Shown here: piece after piece, positions 17,685 to 26,168 of the stretch | Layout of the letters: each line of letters opens with the position of its first letter | How positions within the stretch are numbered: position 1 is the stretch's first letter | Origin: Microbispora hainanensis | Lineage (GTDB): Bacteria > Actinomycetota > Actinomycetes > Streptosporangiales > Streptosporangiaceae | Direction of reading: 5' to 3' | NCBI RefSeq assembly: GCF_036186745.1 | Contig: NZ_CP108086.1 | Coordinates: 4,836,001 to 4,900,000 of the forward strand | DNA length: 64,000 nt | The notes under the pieces: generated by a model | Told to the model about the DNA's origin: nothing | The model's input: only the letters and a program-made list of their open reading frames with translations | The model's database searches: none | Translations under genes and position numbers: made by a program

Positions 17685-18389
17685 GTGTCCCGACGCAATG
17701 CCCCGCACGGCCGAACCGGCCGTCCACCGGTGACCTCACGAGCGCAGATCCTGGACGCGGCCCGGCGGCTCATCGATAGGGACGGCTGGGAGAAGCTGAG
17801 CATCCGCCGGCTGGCCGCCGAGCTGGGCATCGGGACGATGACGCTCTATCACCACGTGCGGGACAAAGAAGACCTGCTGCTCCTGCTGATCACCGAATAC
17901 GCCGACCAGGTCCCGCGCCCGGACCTGCCCGGCGACCCGCGCGACCGCATCATCGCGACCGCCACCCTGATCCACGACGCCCTCGCGGCCTGGCCATGGG
18001 CCGCGGAGGTCCTCACGGCCGACGGGTTCGTCGGCCGGCTCGGCGAATCGGTGTGGATGGTCGAGGCCATCGTGGCCGGAGCCATCGACCACGGATGCAC
18101 GCCCGAACAGGCCGTGCACCTCTTCCGCCACATCTGGTACTACACGGTCGGCGAGATCCTCGTCCGCGCCCACTCCGCCCGCCAGCCGGCGGACGCCGGC
18201 CGCGGCCCCCTCTTCAGCGGTCTCGACGCGTCGCGGATGCCACGCCTGGTCGCCATCGGCGACCTGTGGCGGACGCTGTCCGCGCAGGACACCTACGCCC
18301 AGGGGCTGCGCGCCCTCGTCGACGGGCTGCTCGCCCAGGCCGTGCCGGAGACGACGAGCCAGGCGGCGTCCGCGCGGCAGGGTGAATAA
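17685..18389 (+). CDS. TetR/AcrR-family transcriptional regulator
   Basis: Encodes 234 residues from a GTG. The N-terminal helix-turn-helix is clear: SRAQILDAARRLIDRDGWEKLSIRRLAAELGIGTMTLYHHVRDKEDLLLLL (residues about 18-68). The rest is helical with a TetR_C-like ligand domain (FRHIWYYTVGEILVR). It is divergent from the DHA2 pump with a palindrome between them, the classic layout in which the repressor senses the pump's substrate. Confidence 0.88.
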   Translation: MSRRNAPHGRTGRPPVTSRAQILDAARRLIDRDGWEKLSIRRLAAELGIGTMTLYHHVRDKEDLLLLLITEYADQVPRPDLPGDPRDRIIATATLIHDALAAWPWAAEVLTADGFVGRLGESVWMVEAIVAGAIDHGCTPEQAVHLFRHIWYYTVGEILVRAHSARQPADAGRGPLFSGLDASRMPRLVAIGDLWRTLSAQDTYAQGLRALVDGLLAQAVPETTSQAASARQGE

Positions 18390-18529
18390 CCCCCTGCTCC
18401 CGTCCGGACGCCCGTCAGCGGCGCGGGCAGGCGTGGACGGCCGGGGCGGCCCGCGCCTATCCCGCCCGACGATGCCTCGTCGGCGGCACCCTCAGGCCGG
18501 CAGAGCCTCGCTCGATACCATCCTGGTTC

Positions 18530-18988
18530 GTGGTGGACTGGAGGCTCCGGCCGGCGTCGGCGGCGGACGTGGAGGCGGTCGCCGAGCTGCGGGCCGTGGT
18601 GCTTCGTCCTGATCTTGAGCGGCTCGGCCGCTACGACGAGCAACGCGTACGGCAGCGGCTGCGAGACGGATTCACACCGGCGCACACCTGGACGATCGAG
18701 GCGAACGGTGCCGTGGCCGGGTGTGTGGCACTGCGACCGGCCGACGGCGCCTACTGGCTGGAGCACTTCTACCTGGCCCCGGCCCTGCAGGGCAGGGGGA
18801 TCGGTTCCGCCGTGCTGGGCGGCCTGCTGGAGCGGTGTGACCGGGAAGACGCCCTGATCCGGCTGAACGTGCTGCGGGGGAGTGCGGCCCGGCGGCTGTA
18901 CGAGCGGCACGGGTTCACGGTCGAGACCGAGGATGACGTGGACGTGTTCATGGTGCGCGAGCCGGCCCCGGCTGCGCCCGTTCATTGA
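18530..18988 (+). CDS. GNAT-family N-acetyltransferase
   Basis: Encodes 152 residues from a GTG. The fold motifs are in order: N-terminal LRPASAADVEAVAELRAVVL, the central strand WLEHFYLAPALQGRGIGSAVLGGLLERC with the acetyl-CoA pyrophosphate loop Q-G-R-G-I-G, and the C-terminal LNVLRGSAARRLYERHGFTVETED. The acceptor is unknown. No operon partner. Confidence 0.85.
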   Translation: MVDWRLRPASAADVEAVAELRAVVLRPDLERLGRYDEQRVRQRLRDGFTPAHTWTIEANGAVAGCVALRPADGAYWLEHFYLAPALQGRGIGSAVLGGLLERCDREDALIRLNVLRGSAARRLYERHGFTVETEDDVDVFMVREPAPAAPVH

Positions 18989-19069
18989 GGGGCGTCCGGT
19001 CGCCGCGCGCATTCCGGCGTCGAATGAGTGCCGCGCCTCGGCAGGCCGTCGCTATAGCCTGGGGTCCCT

Positions 19070-19996
19070 ATGCGTCACGCTCGGATGCGTACCATCCCCC
19101 TCGGCCTTGCCGCCGTACTCGCCGGAGTCCTGTTCCTCCCGGCCTGCGGATTGCAGTGGGCCGCTGCGTGGCGCGACGGCCTCGGCTCCGAAGGCTCGCC
19201 CCATGACCCCTCATGCGGGGCCCCGTCCACCGATACGCCGATCACCTCCGGGGATTTGGAGAGGGACGGCGTCGCGATAACCGGCCTGAGCGTACGGTCC
19301 CGCAACTGCCGGTTCTCCGCCGGGTTCCAGGTCACCAACCACGAGGCCGAACCCTTCACGTACACCGTCACCTTCGCATTCGTGTCCCGCTCCGGAGCGG
19401 TGCTGTCGAACGCGGAGCAGACGGTGCCGGCGGTCGAGCCCGGTCAGACCGTGCAGGGCATGGTCACTATGGGCGGGCTTCCTCCGCAGGAATACACCGT
19501 GGGGGGCGTGCACGTCGCCAAGGTCAGAAGCGTCCCGGCGGACGAGGCGCCCGATCCGGCAGGTCCCTGCCCGCCCTCGGGCGTCCGCGTCACACTGGGC
19601 AATGGTGACGCCGCCATGGGGCTCCGCGTCGTGGGTCTCCATCTGGAGAACTGCTCGACCCGCGCCTACCACCTCGACGGCTACCCGCAGCTCCAACTCC
19701 TCGACGAGGACAGAAAGCCGGTCACCGGCATCGAGGTCCTGCACGGTGGCGGCGGCATCTCCACCGTGACCGGCTTCGACGATCCGCCCCGGCCGGTGAC
19801 CCTGAAGCCCGGCCAGAGCGCGTCCGCCGGCCTCATGTGGCGCAACACCGTCACCGACGGCACTTCAGTGCACCTGCCGTACGTCAGGGTGAACGCCAAG
19901 GCCGGTGCTCCTCCCGTGATGCTGACGCCGGAGCTCGATCTCGGCACCACCGGGAAGCTCGGCGTCAGCCCCTGGAAGAAGGACAAGCTCCCATAG
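19070..19996 (+). CDS. DUF4232 lipoprotein
   Basis: Encodes 308 residues. The signal peptide ends in a lipobox (GVLFLPAC, Cys about residue 27), so it is an outer-face lipoprotein. Residues about 60-150 form an Ig-like beta region (SGAVLSNAEQTVPAVEPGQTVQG); residues about 165-300 match DUF4232 (CPPSGVRVTLGNGDAAMGLRVVGLHLENCSTRAYHLDGYPQLQLLD, LKPGQSASAGLMWRN). DUF4232 proteins are common actinobacterial surface proteins of unknown role. The alternative start at 19085 would still leave a signal peptide. Confidence 0.75.
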   Translation: MRHARMRTIPLGLAAVLAGVLFLPACGLQWAAAWRDGLGSEGSPHDPSCGAPSTDTPITSGDLERDGVAITGLSVRSRNCRFSAGFQVTNHEAEPFTYTVTFAFVSRSGAVLSNAEQTVPAVEPGQTVQGMVTMGGLPPQEYTVGGVHVAKVRSVPADEAPDPAGPCPPSGVRVTLGNGDAAMGLRVVGLHLENCSTRAYHLDGYPQLQLLDEDRKPVTGIEVLHGGGGISTVTGFDDPPRPVTLKPGQSASAGLMWRNTVTDGTSVHLPYVRVNAKAGAPPVMLTPELDLGTTGKLGVSPWKKDKLP

Positions 19997-20425
19997 TTCC
20001 TGTCTTCGGCCCGCGGCCCTGGGGAGCCGAGGACGACGGGCGGGGTATCGAGGCCCGCCGTCACCCAGCCGGAACCGCCGCCCAGCGGGACCGCCGTCGT
20101 CTCGGCGATGCCAGGGAGCGCCGAGGACGCGCCGAGCAGCGGGCTGTACAACTCGGGCGAGATCCGGTCGCCGACGTCGGGTGGAGGCGGCGAACGAGCG
20201 TGCTTCCGCCCCCATGGGAGCGCGCCCCGAAATCGGCAACGGCGCACGCCTGTCTCCCGGCGCCCGGTCCGCTCAGCGGACCGGATCCGCCCGCGGTTTC
20301 CGGCCTTTCGCCATACTCGGGGTTCCACCGCGCTACCTCCGGTATCGGCATGGTCGTGTGATCCCGTATGTAGCACCGGCGCGAACTTTGGCGATATCTC
20401 ACCAGGGCGCAAATCGGCAGAGGAG

Positions 20426-20704
20426 ATGGAGGTCATTATCAACCTGTCATGGATTGAATTGCTGATCTTGCTACTGGCGGTGGTCTTGATATTTTTCCTG
20501 ATTCTCAGACGCCGCAGAGGTGTAGGAGGTGAGACTCGGCATCCCTCCGGCGAGCGCCAGGCAAATAGTCGTGGGCGCAGCACATTAATGCAGGGGTTCA
20601 CGCCCCGGAAGCGGCGGAGCGCGCCGGTCACGGCATTGACGTCATGCTTCGGGTCTACGCCAAGTGCATCGACGGACAGCGTGAGATCGCCAATCAGCGG
20701 ATAG
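20426..20704 (+). CDS. Possible small single-pass membrane protein
   Basis: Predicted 92 residues: a strong hydrophobic segment (SWIELLILLLAVVLIFFLIL, residues 8-27) followed by RRRR, then a basic tail. The 5' half is AT-richer than host genes, suggesting imported DNA. AGGAG directly abuts the ATG, which is poor spacing. The 3' third overlaps the integrase remnant in another frame, so the original protein may have ended differently. No family recognised. Confidence 0.35.
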   Translation: MEVIINLSWIELLILLLAVVLIFFLILRRRRGVGGETRHPSGERQANSRGRSTLMQGFTPRKRRSAPVTALTSCFGSTPSASTDSVRSPISG

Positions 20705-20724
20705 AGGCTGCCCTCGTCTCATGA
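20569..20724 (+). pseudogene. int: C-terminal stub of a tyrosine recombinase (integrase)
   Basis: The frame at 20587-20724 reads NAGVHAPEAAERAGHGID then VMLRVYAKCIDGQREIANQR and ends IEAALVS-stop. This is the C-terminal end of actinobacterial phage/AICE integrases, with the conserved GH and the VYAKCIDGQ segment carrying the catalytic Tyr. A stop codon at 20566 closes the frame upstream and the rest of the enzyme is missing, so it is a decayed remnant. It marks a former integrated element. Confidence 0.75.
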
Positions 20725-20832
20725 ACGCCTACAGCCTCGTCTCAGGGTCTCGGGTCACTCCGGGACCCTTGGGCCGTTTCGGGGGTCGGTCGCCATCCGA
20801 TGCAATCGGTGAGACCTGTAGGTACCGCACCG

Positions 20833-21774
20833 CTATCTAAGCGAGAAGATCACATTCTGGCCAAGTTCTTCCTGGATCCCCCGTATAGCAGTAGGGACCG
20901 CGGGCTGGTCGAGGCCGGCGGTAAAGATCCGGAACCGGTGCAGAAGGTGCCACTCTTGTTCCTCATAGTCAACGATCGTGCCGTCGCTTCGCCGGTCGGG
21001 ATCGGCCTCCACCTGGATGAGGCCGAAGCGTGCGAGCATGCGGTGCGCCTCGTAGGCGTCCCGGCCGATGCCGTAGTGGTTGAAGCGTATGTCGCTGGGA
21101 ACGGCGACGGGATAGTCCTGGGTCGTCCGCTTTCGGTGGATGAGCATCATGAGGAACGCCAATTCTGTGTCCTCAAGCACGTGGATCCACCCATTGAGGA
21201 ACAGGGAGGTGGGGAGAGTGAAGTGCTCCTCCGTCGCGTTCGGGACAGCGTACAGGACCGGATCGGCATCACCTCGTGGGCCGCGTTCGTTCATCAGCCG
21301 GAACTGCTCGTAAGTATCGACGGCCTTTCCGTGGTTCGGAAGGTGGACGAGCTGTATCTCGTCGTGGCTCAGACTCTTCAGCGCCGAAACGATACGACGC
21401 TTCTTCTTTTCGGCGCGCGACATGGCAACGTTGGTTCGGGCTCCCGTAGTCAAGGAGCTTCTCGGGGCCAGCAGGTCCACCCAACCCCGACCTTCCCCGC
21501 TGTGATCAATAAGAGGGTATCGATTGCCTGGTCGGCGACCGGGGGACGCGTGAAGGTGTGCCTCGTACAGGGCCAGCAGGTACAGGCGCAAGGCGCTGCC
21601 GGTAGGCGACATGATGCGTGTAGCCGGCGGCCGGTCGGCCAGGTTTGGTGCGCGGCGGTCGGACGGTTCCCTCGGCGGAACGTCGGCCCGGTAAACGAAA
21701 CCGCTTCGGACGCGGATCTCGCGCGGAGGGGTGGACTTGAGGGCGGCCAACGCGCCGGTAGCGGTTTCGATCAC
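20833..21774 (-). CDS. Hypothetical protein, replication-initiator-like; 5' end may be cut by IS
   Basis: Encodes up to 313 residues from a GTG only 17 bp from the left end of an IS256-family element; the frame stays open into the IS, so the true N-terminus may be lost. An internal ATG at 21612 starts a better-looking domain (MSPTGSALRLYLLALYEAHL). The core FTLPTSLFLNGWIHVLEDTELAFLMMLIHR and FNHYGIGRDAYEAHRMLARFGLIQVE resembles the winged-helix part of plasmid/AICE replication proteins, a loose resemblance only. Codon use is less GC-rich than the host's. Confidence 0.5.
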   Translation of the reverse strand: MIETATGALAALKSTPPREIRVRSGFVYRADVPPREPSDRRAPNLADRPPATRIMSPTGSALRLYLLALYEAHLHASPGRRPGNRYPLIDHSGEGRGWVDLLAPRSSLTTGARTNVAMSRAEKKKRRIVSALKSLSHDEIQLVHLPNHGKAVDTYEQFRLMNERGPRGDADPVLYAVPNATEEHFTLPTSLFLNGWIHVLEDTELAFLMMLIHRKRTTQDYPVAVPSDIRFNHYGIGRDAYEAHRMLARFGLIQVEADPDRRSDGTIVDYEEQEWHLLHRFRIFTAGLDQPAVPTAIRGIQEELGQNVIFSLR

Positions 21775-21790
21775 GCCACGGAGGCTCTCG

Positions 21791-23222
21791 GAGCAATGCT
21801 TAGAACCTGTGGATCTTCAGGGAAGGGGTGTACCTTCCCGATGATCATGTAGGTCTCATGCATGACCGACGCGCCAACGTCGGTCGGGAAGGCACACCCG
21901 TGCTCACCGTAGTCCCTGACCCCGCTGACGGCGACCGCCGTACCGCAGACGCCCCGGTCTCCTCCTCCCTGATCGACGAGATCGTCCGGGAAGGCGCCCG
22001 CAGGATGCTCGCCGAAGCGCTCAAAGCCGAAGTCGACGCCTATATCGCCCAGTTCTCCGATCAGCGTGACGACGATGGGCGCCGTCTGGTCGTGCGTAAC
22101 GGCTACCACGCCCCGCGCGAGGTGCTCACCGCGGCCGGCGCCATCGAGGTCCGCGCGCCGCGCGTCAACGACAAGCGCGTCGATGAGGTCACCGGCGAGC
22201 GCAAACGCTTCTCCTCGGCGATCCTGCCGCCCTGGGCGCGCAAGACACCGAAGATCACCGAAGTGCTGCCCTTGCTCTACCTGCACGGCCTGTCCTCCGG
22301 TGACTTCGTCCCAGCGCTGGGGCAGTTCCTCGGCTCGGCGGCCGGCCTGTCGGCGCCGGTCATCACGAAGCTGACCGAGCAGTGGAAGGCCGAGCAGCGC
22401 GCCTTCGCCGACCGTGACCTGTCGGGCGTGGACTACGTCTACCTGTGGGCCGACGGGGTGCACGTCAACGTCCGCCTGGAGGAGCACCGTTTGTGCCTGC
22501 TGGTGATGATCGGCGTGCGCGCCGACGGCCGTAAGGAGCTCATCGCGCTGTCCGACGGCTACCGCGAGTCGACCGAGTCGTGGGCCGACCTGCTGCGCGA
22601 TTGCAAACGGCGGGGGATGCGCGCGCCGGTGCTGGCCGTCGGGGACGGCGCACTGGGGTTCTGGGCCGCCCTCGGTGAGGTGTTCCCGCAGGCCAGGGCT
22701 CAAAGGTGCTGGTTTCACAAAATCGCCAACGTGCTGGGAGCCATGCCGAAGTCCGCACAGAGCGGCGCGAAGAAGGCGTTGGCGGAGATCTGGAACGCCG
22801 AGGACAAAGACCACGCCCTGGCGGCGGTGAAGGCGTTCCAGGCCGCTTACGGGGCCAAGTACGGCAAGGCCGTGGCCAAGGTCGTCGACGACGTGGACGA
22901 GTTGCTAGCGTTCTACGACTTCCCAGCCGAGCATTGGGTGCATCTGCGCACGACCAACCCCATCGAGTCGACGTTCGCCACCGTGCGGCACCGCACCAAG
23001 GTCACCAAAGGCCCCGGTTCACGGGCGGCCGGGCTGGCCATGGCGTTCAAGCTGATCGAGTCGGCCCAGGCCCGCTGGCGCGCGGTCAACGCCCCCCACC
23101 TCGTCGCCCTGGTCCGCGCCGGGGCCACCTTCGTCAACGGCAAGCTCGTCGAACGCCCCGACGATCAGCCCTCACCAGCAGCTGCTTAGGAACTCGTGAT
23201 CCACAGGTCTTGACGATTGCTC
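21791..23222 (+). mobile_element. IS256-family insertion sequence, copy 1 (complete)
   Basis: About 1432 bp. The left end starts GAGCAATGCTTAGAACCTG and the right end, reversed, GAGCAATCGTCAAGACCTG; the inverted repeats share GAGCAAT and ACCTGTGGATC in the first 25 bases. One transposase gene fills it. A clean 8-9 bp target duplication is not present: flanks share only AGGCTC at slightly different offsets. A second, damaged copy lies inverted at 27857-31428. Confidence 0.85.
21858..23189 (+). CDS. IS256-family transposase (copy 1)
   Basis: About 443 residues from ATG 21858 (a GTG ten codons upstream also possible). It has Transposase_mut features: VRNGYHAPREVLTAAGAIEVRAPR zinc-like N-terminal region, then DDE residues in YLWADGVHVNV (D), VLAVGDGALGFWAALGE (D) and TTNPIESTFATVRHRT (E), with CWFHKIANVL between. 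The frame is intact, so the copy is potentially active and may have supplied copy 2, which differs at one visible residue (D to K context at DEVTGERK/DKVTGERK). Confidence 0.9.
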   Translation: MHDRRANVGREGTPVLTVVPDPADGDRRTADAPVSSSLIDEIVREGARRMLAEALKAEVDAYIAQFSDQRDDDGRRLVVRNGYHAPREVLTAAGAIEVRAPRVNDKRVDEVTGERKRFSSAILPPWARKTPKITEVLPLLYLHGLSSGDFVPALGQFLGSAAGLSAPVITKLTEQWKAEQRAFADRDLSGVDYVYLWADGVHVNVRLEEHRLCLLVMIGVRADGRKELIALSDGYRESTESWADLLRDCKRRGMRAPVLAVGDGALGFWAALGEVFPQARAQRCWFHKIANVLGAMPKSAQSGAKKALAEIWNAEDKDHALAAVKAFQAAYGAKYGKAVAKVVDDVDELLAFYDFPAEHWVHLRTTNPIESTFATVRHRTKVTKGPGSRAAGLAMAFKLIESAQARWRAVNAPHLVALVRAGATFVNGKLVERPDDQPSPAAA

Positions 23223-23528
23223 AGGCTCCTCTCGAGGCGCGCCTCTCTCGCCTGAAGCTGTCCCCGGCTCTTGCTGTTCAAGATCGGCAGCCATCCCTTT
23301 AAAAGATCTTGATGCGCCTTGAGCTGAACGTCCTGACCCGCCTGAAACCCTGACTATTTATTTCCCTATAACTCATAAATGGCAGGCGGGTTAGCGCGTT
23401 CACGAAGTCTACTCGCGCAACCGGGCGAAGCGCACCATCCTGGGATCAGACGCCGCGGCCCCCGGGGGTACCGCCCCGAGGGCCACTAGGTCGGCGCACT
23501 TCCATACACGAGCGAATGGAGTCTCGCC
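23223..23528. other. Short non-coding remnant region
   Basis: About 300 bp between the IS and a small membrane ORF. It has lower GC (for example CTATTTATTTCCCTATAACTC near 23350), in contrast to the chromosome, in keeping with leftover mobile-element DNA. No gene recognised. Confidence 0.4.
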
Positions 23529-23711
23529 ATGCCCAGGGTAAGCCCTCCGGCCAGGTCGGGAGCGGAGTCTCCCGAGAGGTTGCCTCTCAGGTGGGCCGTG
23601 ATCGGCATCGCTGTGACGGTGGTCGCGGTGGCGGCGGCCCCGGCCGGGGTTCTCGCCGCGATCGGTGCCGGTCTCGGCACCGCTGTCGCGCTGCACAGGA
23701 TGATCATGTAG
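23529..23711 (+). CDS. Small membrane protein, probably from an integrative element
   Basis: Encodes 60 residues; ATG 6 nt behind GGAG. After a polar head (MPRVSPPARSGAESPERLPLR) come two closely spaced hydrophobic stretches (WAVIGIAVTVVAVAAAP and AGVLAAIGAGLGTAVALHRMI). Small proteins of this shape are frequent in actinobacterial integrative conjugative elements, but I cannot name the family. Its nearness to an integrase stub and tRNA supports an element origin. Confidence 0.5.
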   Translation: MPRVSPPARSGAESPERLPLRWAVIGIAVTVVAVAAAPAGVLAAIGAGLGTAVALHRMIM

Positions 23712-23920
23712 TCGGAGCACGGGCGGCAGGAAGCATACGCTTTCTGTCGCCCGCCGGCTCACCCGTAACTATCGTGGCCTGCGAAAACGCGACCAATATC
23801 ATCCCGTGTATATCCCGTGACTGGCGACAAACGGCGACTCTCGGTGGCCTACGGCTGCATGTCAGGCAAGCATGATCCATGCAGAAGTCGCAGCTCAGGC
23901 AGGGTTTCCCTGATCAAACG

Positions 23921-23997
23921 TGGTAGGGCGGGTGGGACTTGAACCCACGACCCACGGATTATGAGTCCGATGCTCTGACCGGCTGAGCTACCGCCCC
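23921..23997 (-). tRNA. tRNA-Met (CAT anticodon), CCA encoded
   Basis: On the minus strand GGGGCGG...CCGCCCT forms the acceptor stem (one G-U pair), followed by A and an encoded CCA. D stem GCTC/GAGC, T arm GTGGG-TTCAAGT-CCCAC and anticodon loop CTCATAA are all present. The outermost anticodon-stem pair is a T-T mismatch. CAT could also serve tRNA-Ile2 (lysidine), but the body looks like elongator tRNA-Met. The 3' end faces the integrase-remnant region, the usual side for tRNA-integrating elements. Confidence 0.85.
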
Positions 23998-24238
23998 GCA
24001 ATGGTGGAGTCTCTCACAACTTAGCGGGTGAGGGGATCTGCGAACGGAGGTGATCGGCGGCCTTCGGCCGTGGGCGTAATCGCTGCCAGACGACCATCCG
24101 GTGATCGCCCGTTCTGGGGTGTGGATACCCTGTCGGGAGTCATGGGGCCTATGTCAGGGTATGTGACAGTTGAGACGACATCGCTCCACAAGACGACTCT
24201 GCGAAACGTGGCTCCGCAACGGAATCCGGGGGTGCCCC

Positions 24239-25255
24239 GTGGGGAGACGACTGGCGGGCGTCTGCGTGCTTCTCCTGATGTCCCTTCCGGCCTGCGGGCA
24301 GGGCGGGCGGCAGCCGGGAGGGGAACTCGGAGCGGTCGGCGACGTGCGGGAGGGCTTCACCGTCGGCCTGCTGCTCCCCGACGAGGGACCCGATCGGCCT
24401 CTGTTCACCCGGGCCCTGGCGTCCCTGTGCCCGCGCTGCCATGTCCAGTACGCGAACGCCGCGGGCGATTGGGCCAGGCAGGGGCGGCAGATCGGCCGGA
24501 TGCTGGCCGACGGCGTGCGGGTGCTGGTCCTCGGCGCGGTGGACCCCGGGGCCGCCGCTCCCTGGGTGGCCAGGGCCAAGCTGTCCGGGGCGAAGGTCGT
24601 CGCGTACGACCGGCTGGCGAACGGGCCGGTGGACGCCTACGTGGCGACCGATCCGGCCCGCGTCGGGCGGGAGCAGGCGCTGGCCCTGCTCGGCGCCATG
24701 AAGACCGCGGGGCCGGTGGTGCTCCTCAACGGCCCGGCCACGGACCCGTACGCCGTGACGGTGAAGCGGGCCATGCACGCGGTGCTGGACGGCCGGGTGA
24801 CGATCGGCTGGGAACGGGACCTGACGCGGCCCGACGAGGCCGCACGCGAGGTGGCGGCGGCCGTCGCCGCGCTCGGCGGGGCCGCGAAGGTGGCGGGCGT
24901 GTGCTGCGCGAGCGACACGGCGGCGGAGGCCGTCGCGGCCGAGATGGCGCGGGCGGGGATGACCGGGGTGCCGCTGATCGGGCACGGCGGGCGGCCCGCG
25001 GCACCGGGGCGGGCGGGGGCCGGCACGCAGACCGCCACGGTCCGTCCCGATGTCGCGGCCGAGGCGGCGGCCGCCGCCAGGCTGGCGGTCGAGGTCGCGG
25101 GCGGCAGGACCGTGTACGGCACGGCCGTCGTGGCCAACGGGACGACGGTCTCGATCCCGGCGGTGCTGGTTCCGCCGGCCGTGGTCACGAAGGCCCCGGC
25201 CCGTGGGGCTCCCGCCCCCGGGACCGCTCCCGGGCAGGGCACGCGATCGCACTGA
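24239..25255 (+). CDS. Periplasmic-binding-like lipoprotein (sugar-binding type)
   Basis: From GTG 24239, 338 residues; a TTG at 24170 would add a less convincing leader. Signal peptide RRLAGVCVLLLMSLPAC with lipobox (Cys about 19). The body is a two-lobed Peripla_BP_4-like protein: FTVGLLLPDEGPDRPLF, VRVLVLGAVDPGAAAPWVARAKLSGAKVVAYDRLA, VDAYVATDPARVGREQALALLGAM. It resembles xylose/ribose-binding components, but no ABC permease or ATPase is adjacent, so it may be an orphan sensor or binding protein. It has its own short leader region after the tRNA. Confidence 0.72.
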   Translation: MGRRLAGVCVLLLMSLPACGQGGRQPGGELGAVGDVREGFTVGLLLPDEGPDRPLFTRALASLCPRCHVQYANAAGDWARQGRQIGRMLADGVRVLVLGAVDPGAAAPWVARAKLSGAKVVAYDRLANGPVDAYVATDPARVGREQALALLGAMKTAGPVVLLNGPATDPYAVTVKRAMHAVLDGRVTIGWERDLTRPDEAAREVAAAVAALGGAAKVAGVCCASDTAAEAVAAEMARAGMTGVPLIGHGGRPAAPGRAGAGTQTATVRPDVAAEAAAAARLAVEVAGGRTVYGTAVVANGTTVSIPAVLVPPAVVTKAPARGAPAPGTAPGQGTRSH

Positions 25256-25268
25256 TCCGACGGCAGGG

Positions 25269-25298
25269 CCGCGGCCGCACTGGGGTGTACGGCCGCGG
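25269..25298. terminator. Hairpin between convergent genes
   Basis: CCGCGGCCG (25269-25277) and CGGCCGCGG (25290-25298) form a perfect 9-bp stem with a 12-base loop directly between the convergent lipoprotein and small membrane protein genes. Confidence 0.55.
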
Positions 25299-25571
25299 TC
25301 AGGGGAGTGCGGGCTTACTCCTCTTCGCCGGAGGAGGCGGGGCGCCGGAGGAGGCGGGACCGTCGGACGGGCGCAGGCGCTCCCAGAGCAGGAACGCGCC
25401 GCCGACGACGAGCATCGCGACGCCCGTCCACAGGTTGATGCGGATGCCCTCCGCCTTCTGGATCTCCTGGGCGCTGTCGAGCAGCCCGGTGACCGCGAGG
25501 ATCAGTCCGTAGACCACGAACAGACCGCCGATCACGCGGCGGATGTCGAAGAGCCGTTGCGGGGCGGCCAT
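25299..25571 (-). CDS. Small membrane protein downstream of the symporter gene
   Basis: Encodes 90 residues with two hydrophobic segments (VIGGLFVVYGLILAVTGLL and LWTGVAMLVVGGAFLLW) and a Pro/Lys-rich tail. It starts 9 bp after the symporter stop on the same strand, so it is probably an operon partner. Similar small two-helix proteins often follow sodium:solute symporter genes and may be an accessory subunit (inference). Insertion in the symporter would likely be polar on it. Confidence 0.65.
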   Translation of the reverse strand: MAAPQRLFDIRRVIGGLFVVYGLILAVTGLLDSAQEIQKAEGIRINLWTGVAMLVVGGAFLLWERLRPSDGPASSGAPPPPAKRSKPALP

Positions 25572-25580
25572 GCGAACCTC

Positions 25581-26000
25581 CTAGAGGAAGGGCAGGTAGA
25601 ACGCCGCGGCGAGGACGACCGCCCCGGCGCCGAGGATCACGGGGGAGCGATACCAGGCGGCGTCTCCCGCCAGCGCGTCGTCCGAGACGGACGCGTCGCT
25701 CAGGCCGTAGACGAGCCCGCGCAGCTCGCTCTCCGGCTTGGGGGTGGTGGCGAGCGTGACCACGACGGAGACGACCGCGTCGACCACGAAGGCGATGCCG
25801 GCGCCCCAGAAGCTCGCGTTCAGCTCGGTGCCGAAGCCGAACACGCCCGCTTTGTAGAGGATGTACGAGGCGAAGGCGCAGACCGTGCCGCTCAGCAGGC
25901 CCCAGAAGCCCGCCCAGGCGGTCATCCGCCGCCAGAACAGGCCGATGATGAACGTCGCGAACAGCGGGGCGTTGAAGAACGAGAACAGCGACTGCAGGTA
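25581..26000 (-). pseudogene. Sodium:solute symporter, C-terminal fragment
   Basis: The frame from about 26000 to the TAG at 25581 encodes the last 136 residues of an SSS-family symporter, beginning YLQ-SLFSFFNAPLFATFIIGLFWRRMTAWAG and with further membrane helices to YLPFL. The matching N-terminal part is at 33592-34907, 7.6 kb away. Joining the two across a shared TA gives an uninterrupted N-Y-L-Q-S-L-F frame. The upstream extension of this reading frame into the element is not part of the protein. Confidence 0.85.
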
Positions 26001-26168
26001 GAACAGTCCTAGATGACGTTCTTCCTTCCCCCAGGAGATCACATGCTCAGGCTCGCGGACTCGATCCCCGTCGTGTCCTACGCGCGCATCTCGGCGGACA
26101 CGAAGAGAGACGAGCACGGCGTACGGGACCAGCACAAGGTCAACCGGGAGACGGCTGCCCGGCACGGC

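Noticed and set aside
19681-20631. Minus-strand frame of 316 codons opposite the DUF4232 lipoprotein
   Set aside because: No motif; the plus-strand gene explains the region and the remainder is composition-driven.
21782-23231. Target-site duplication of the first IS256 copy
   Set aside because: AGGCTC occurs on both sides but at offsets 3 bp different from the defined IS ends, so a true 8-9 bp duplication cannot be claimed.
24170-24238. TTG start for the binding-protein-like lipoprotein
   Set aside because: Adds a 23-residue polar leader before the signal peptide; the GTG at 24239 gives a normal lipoprotein signal.
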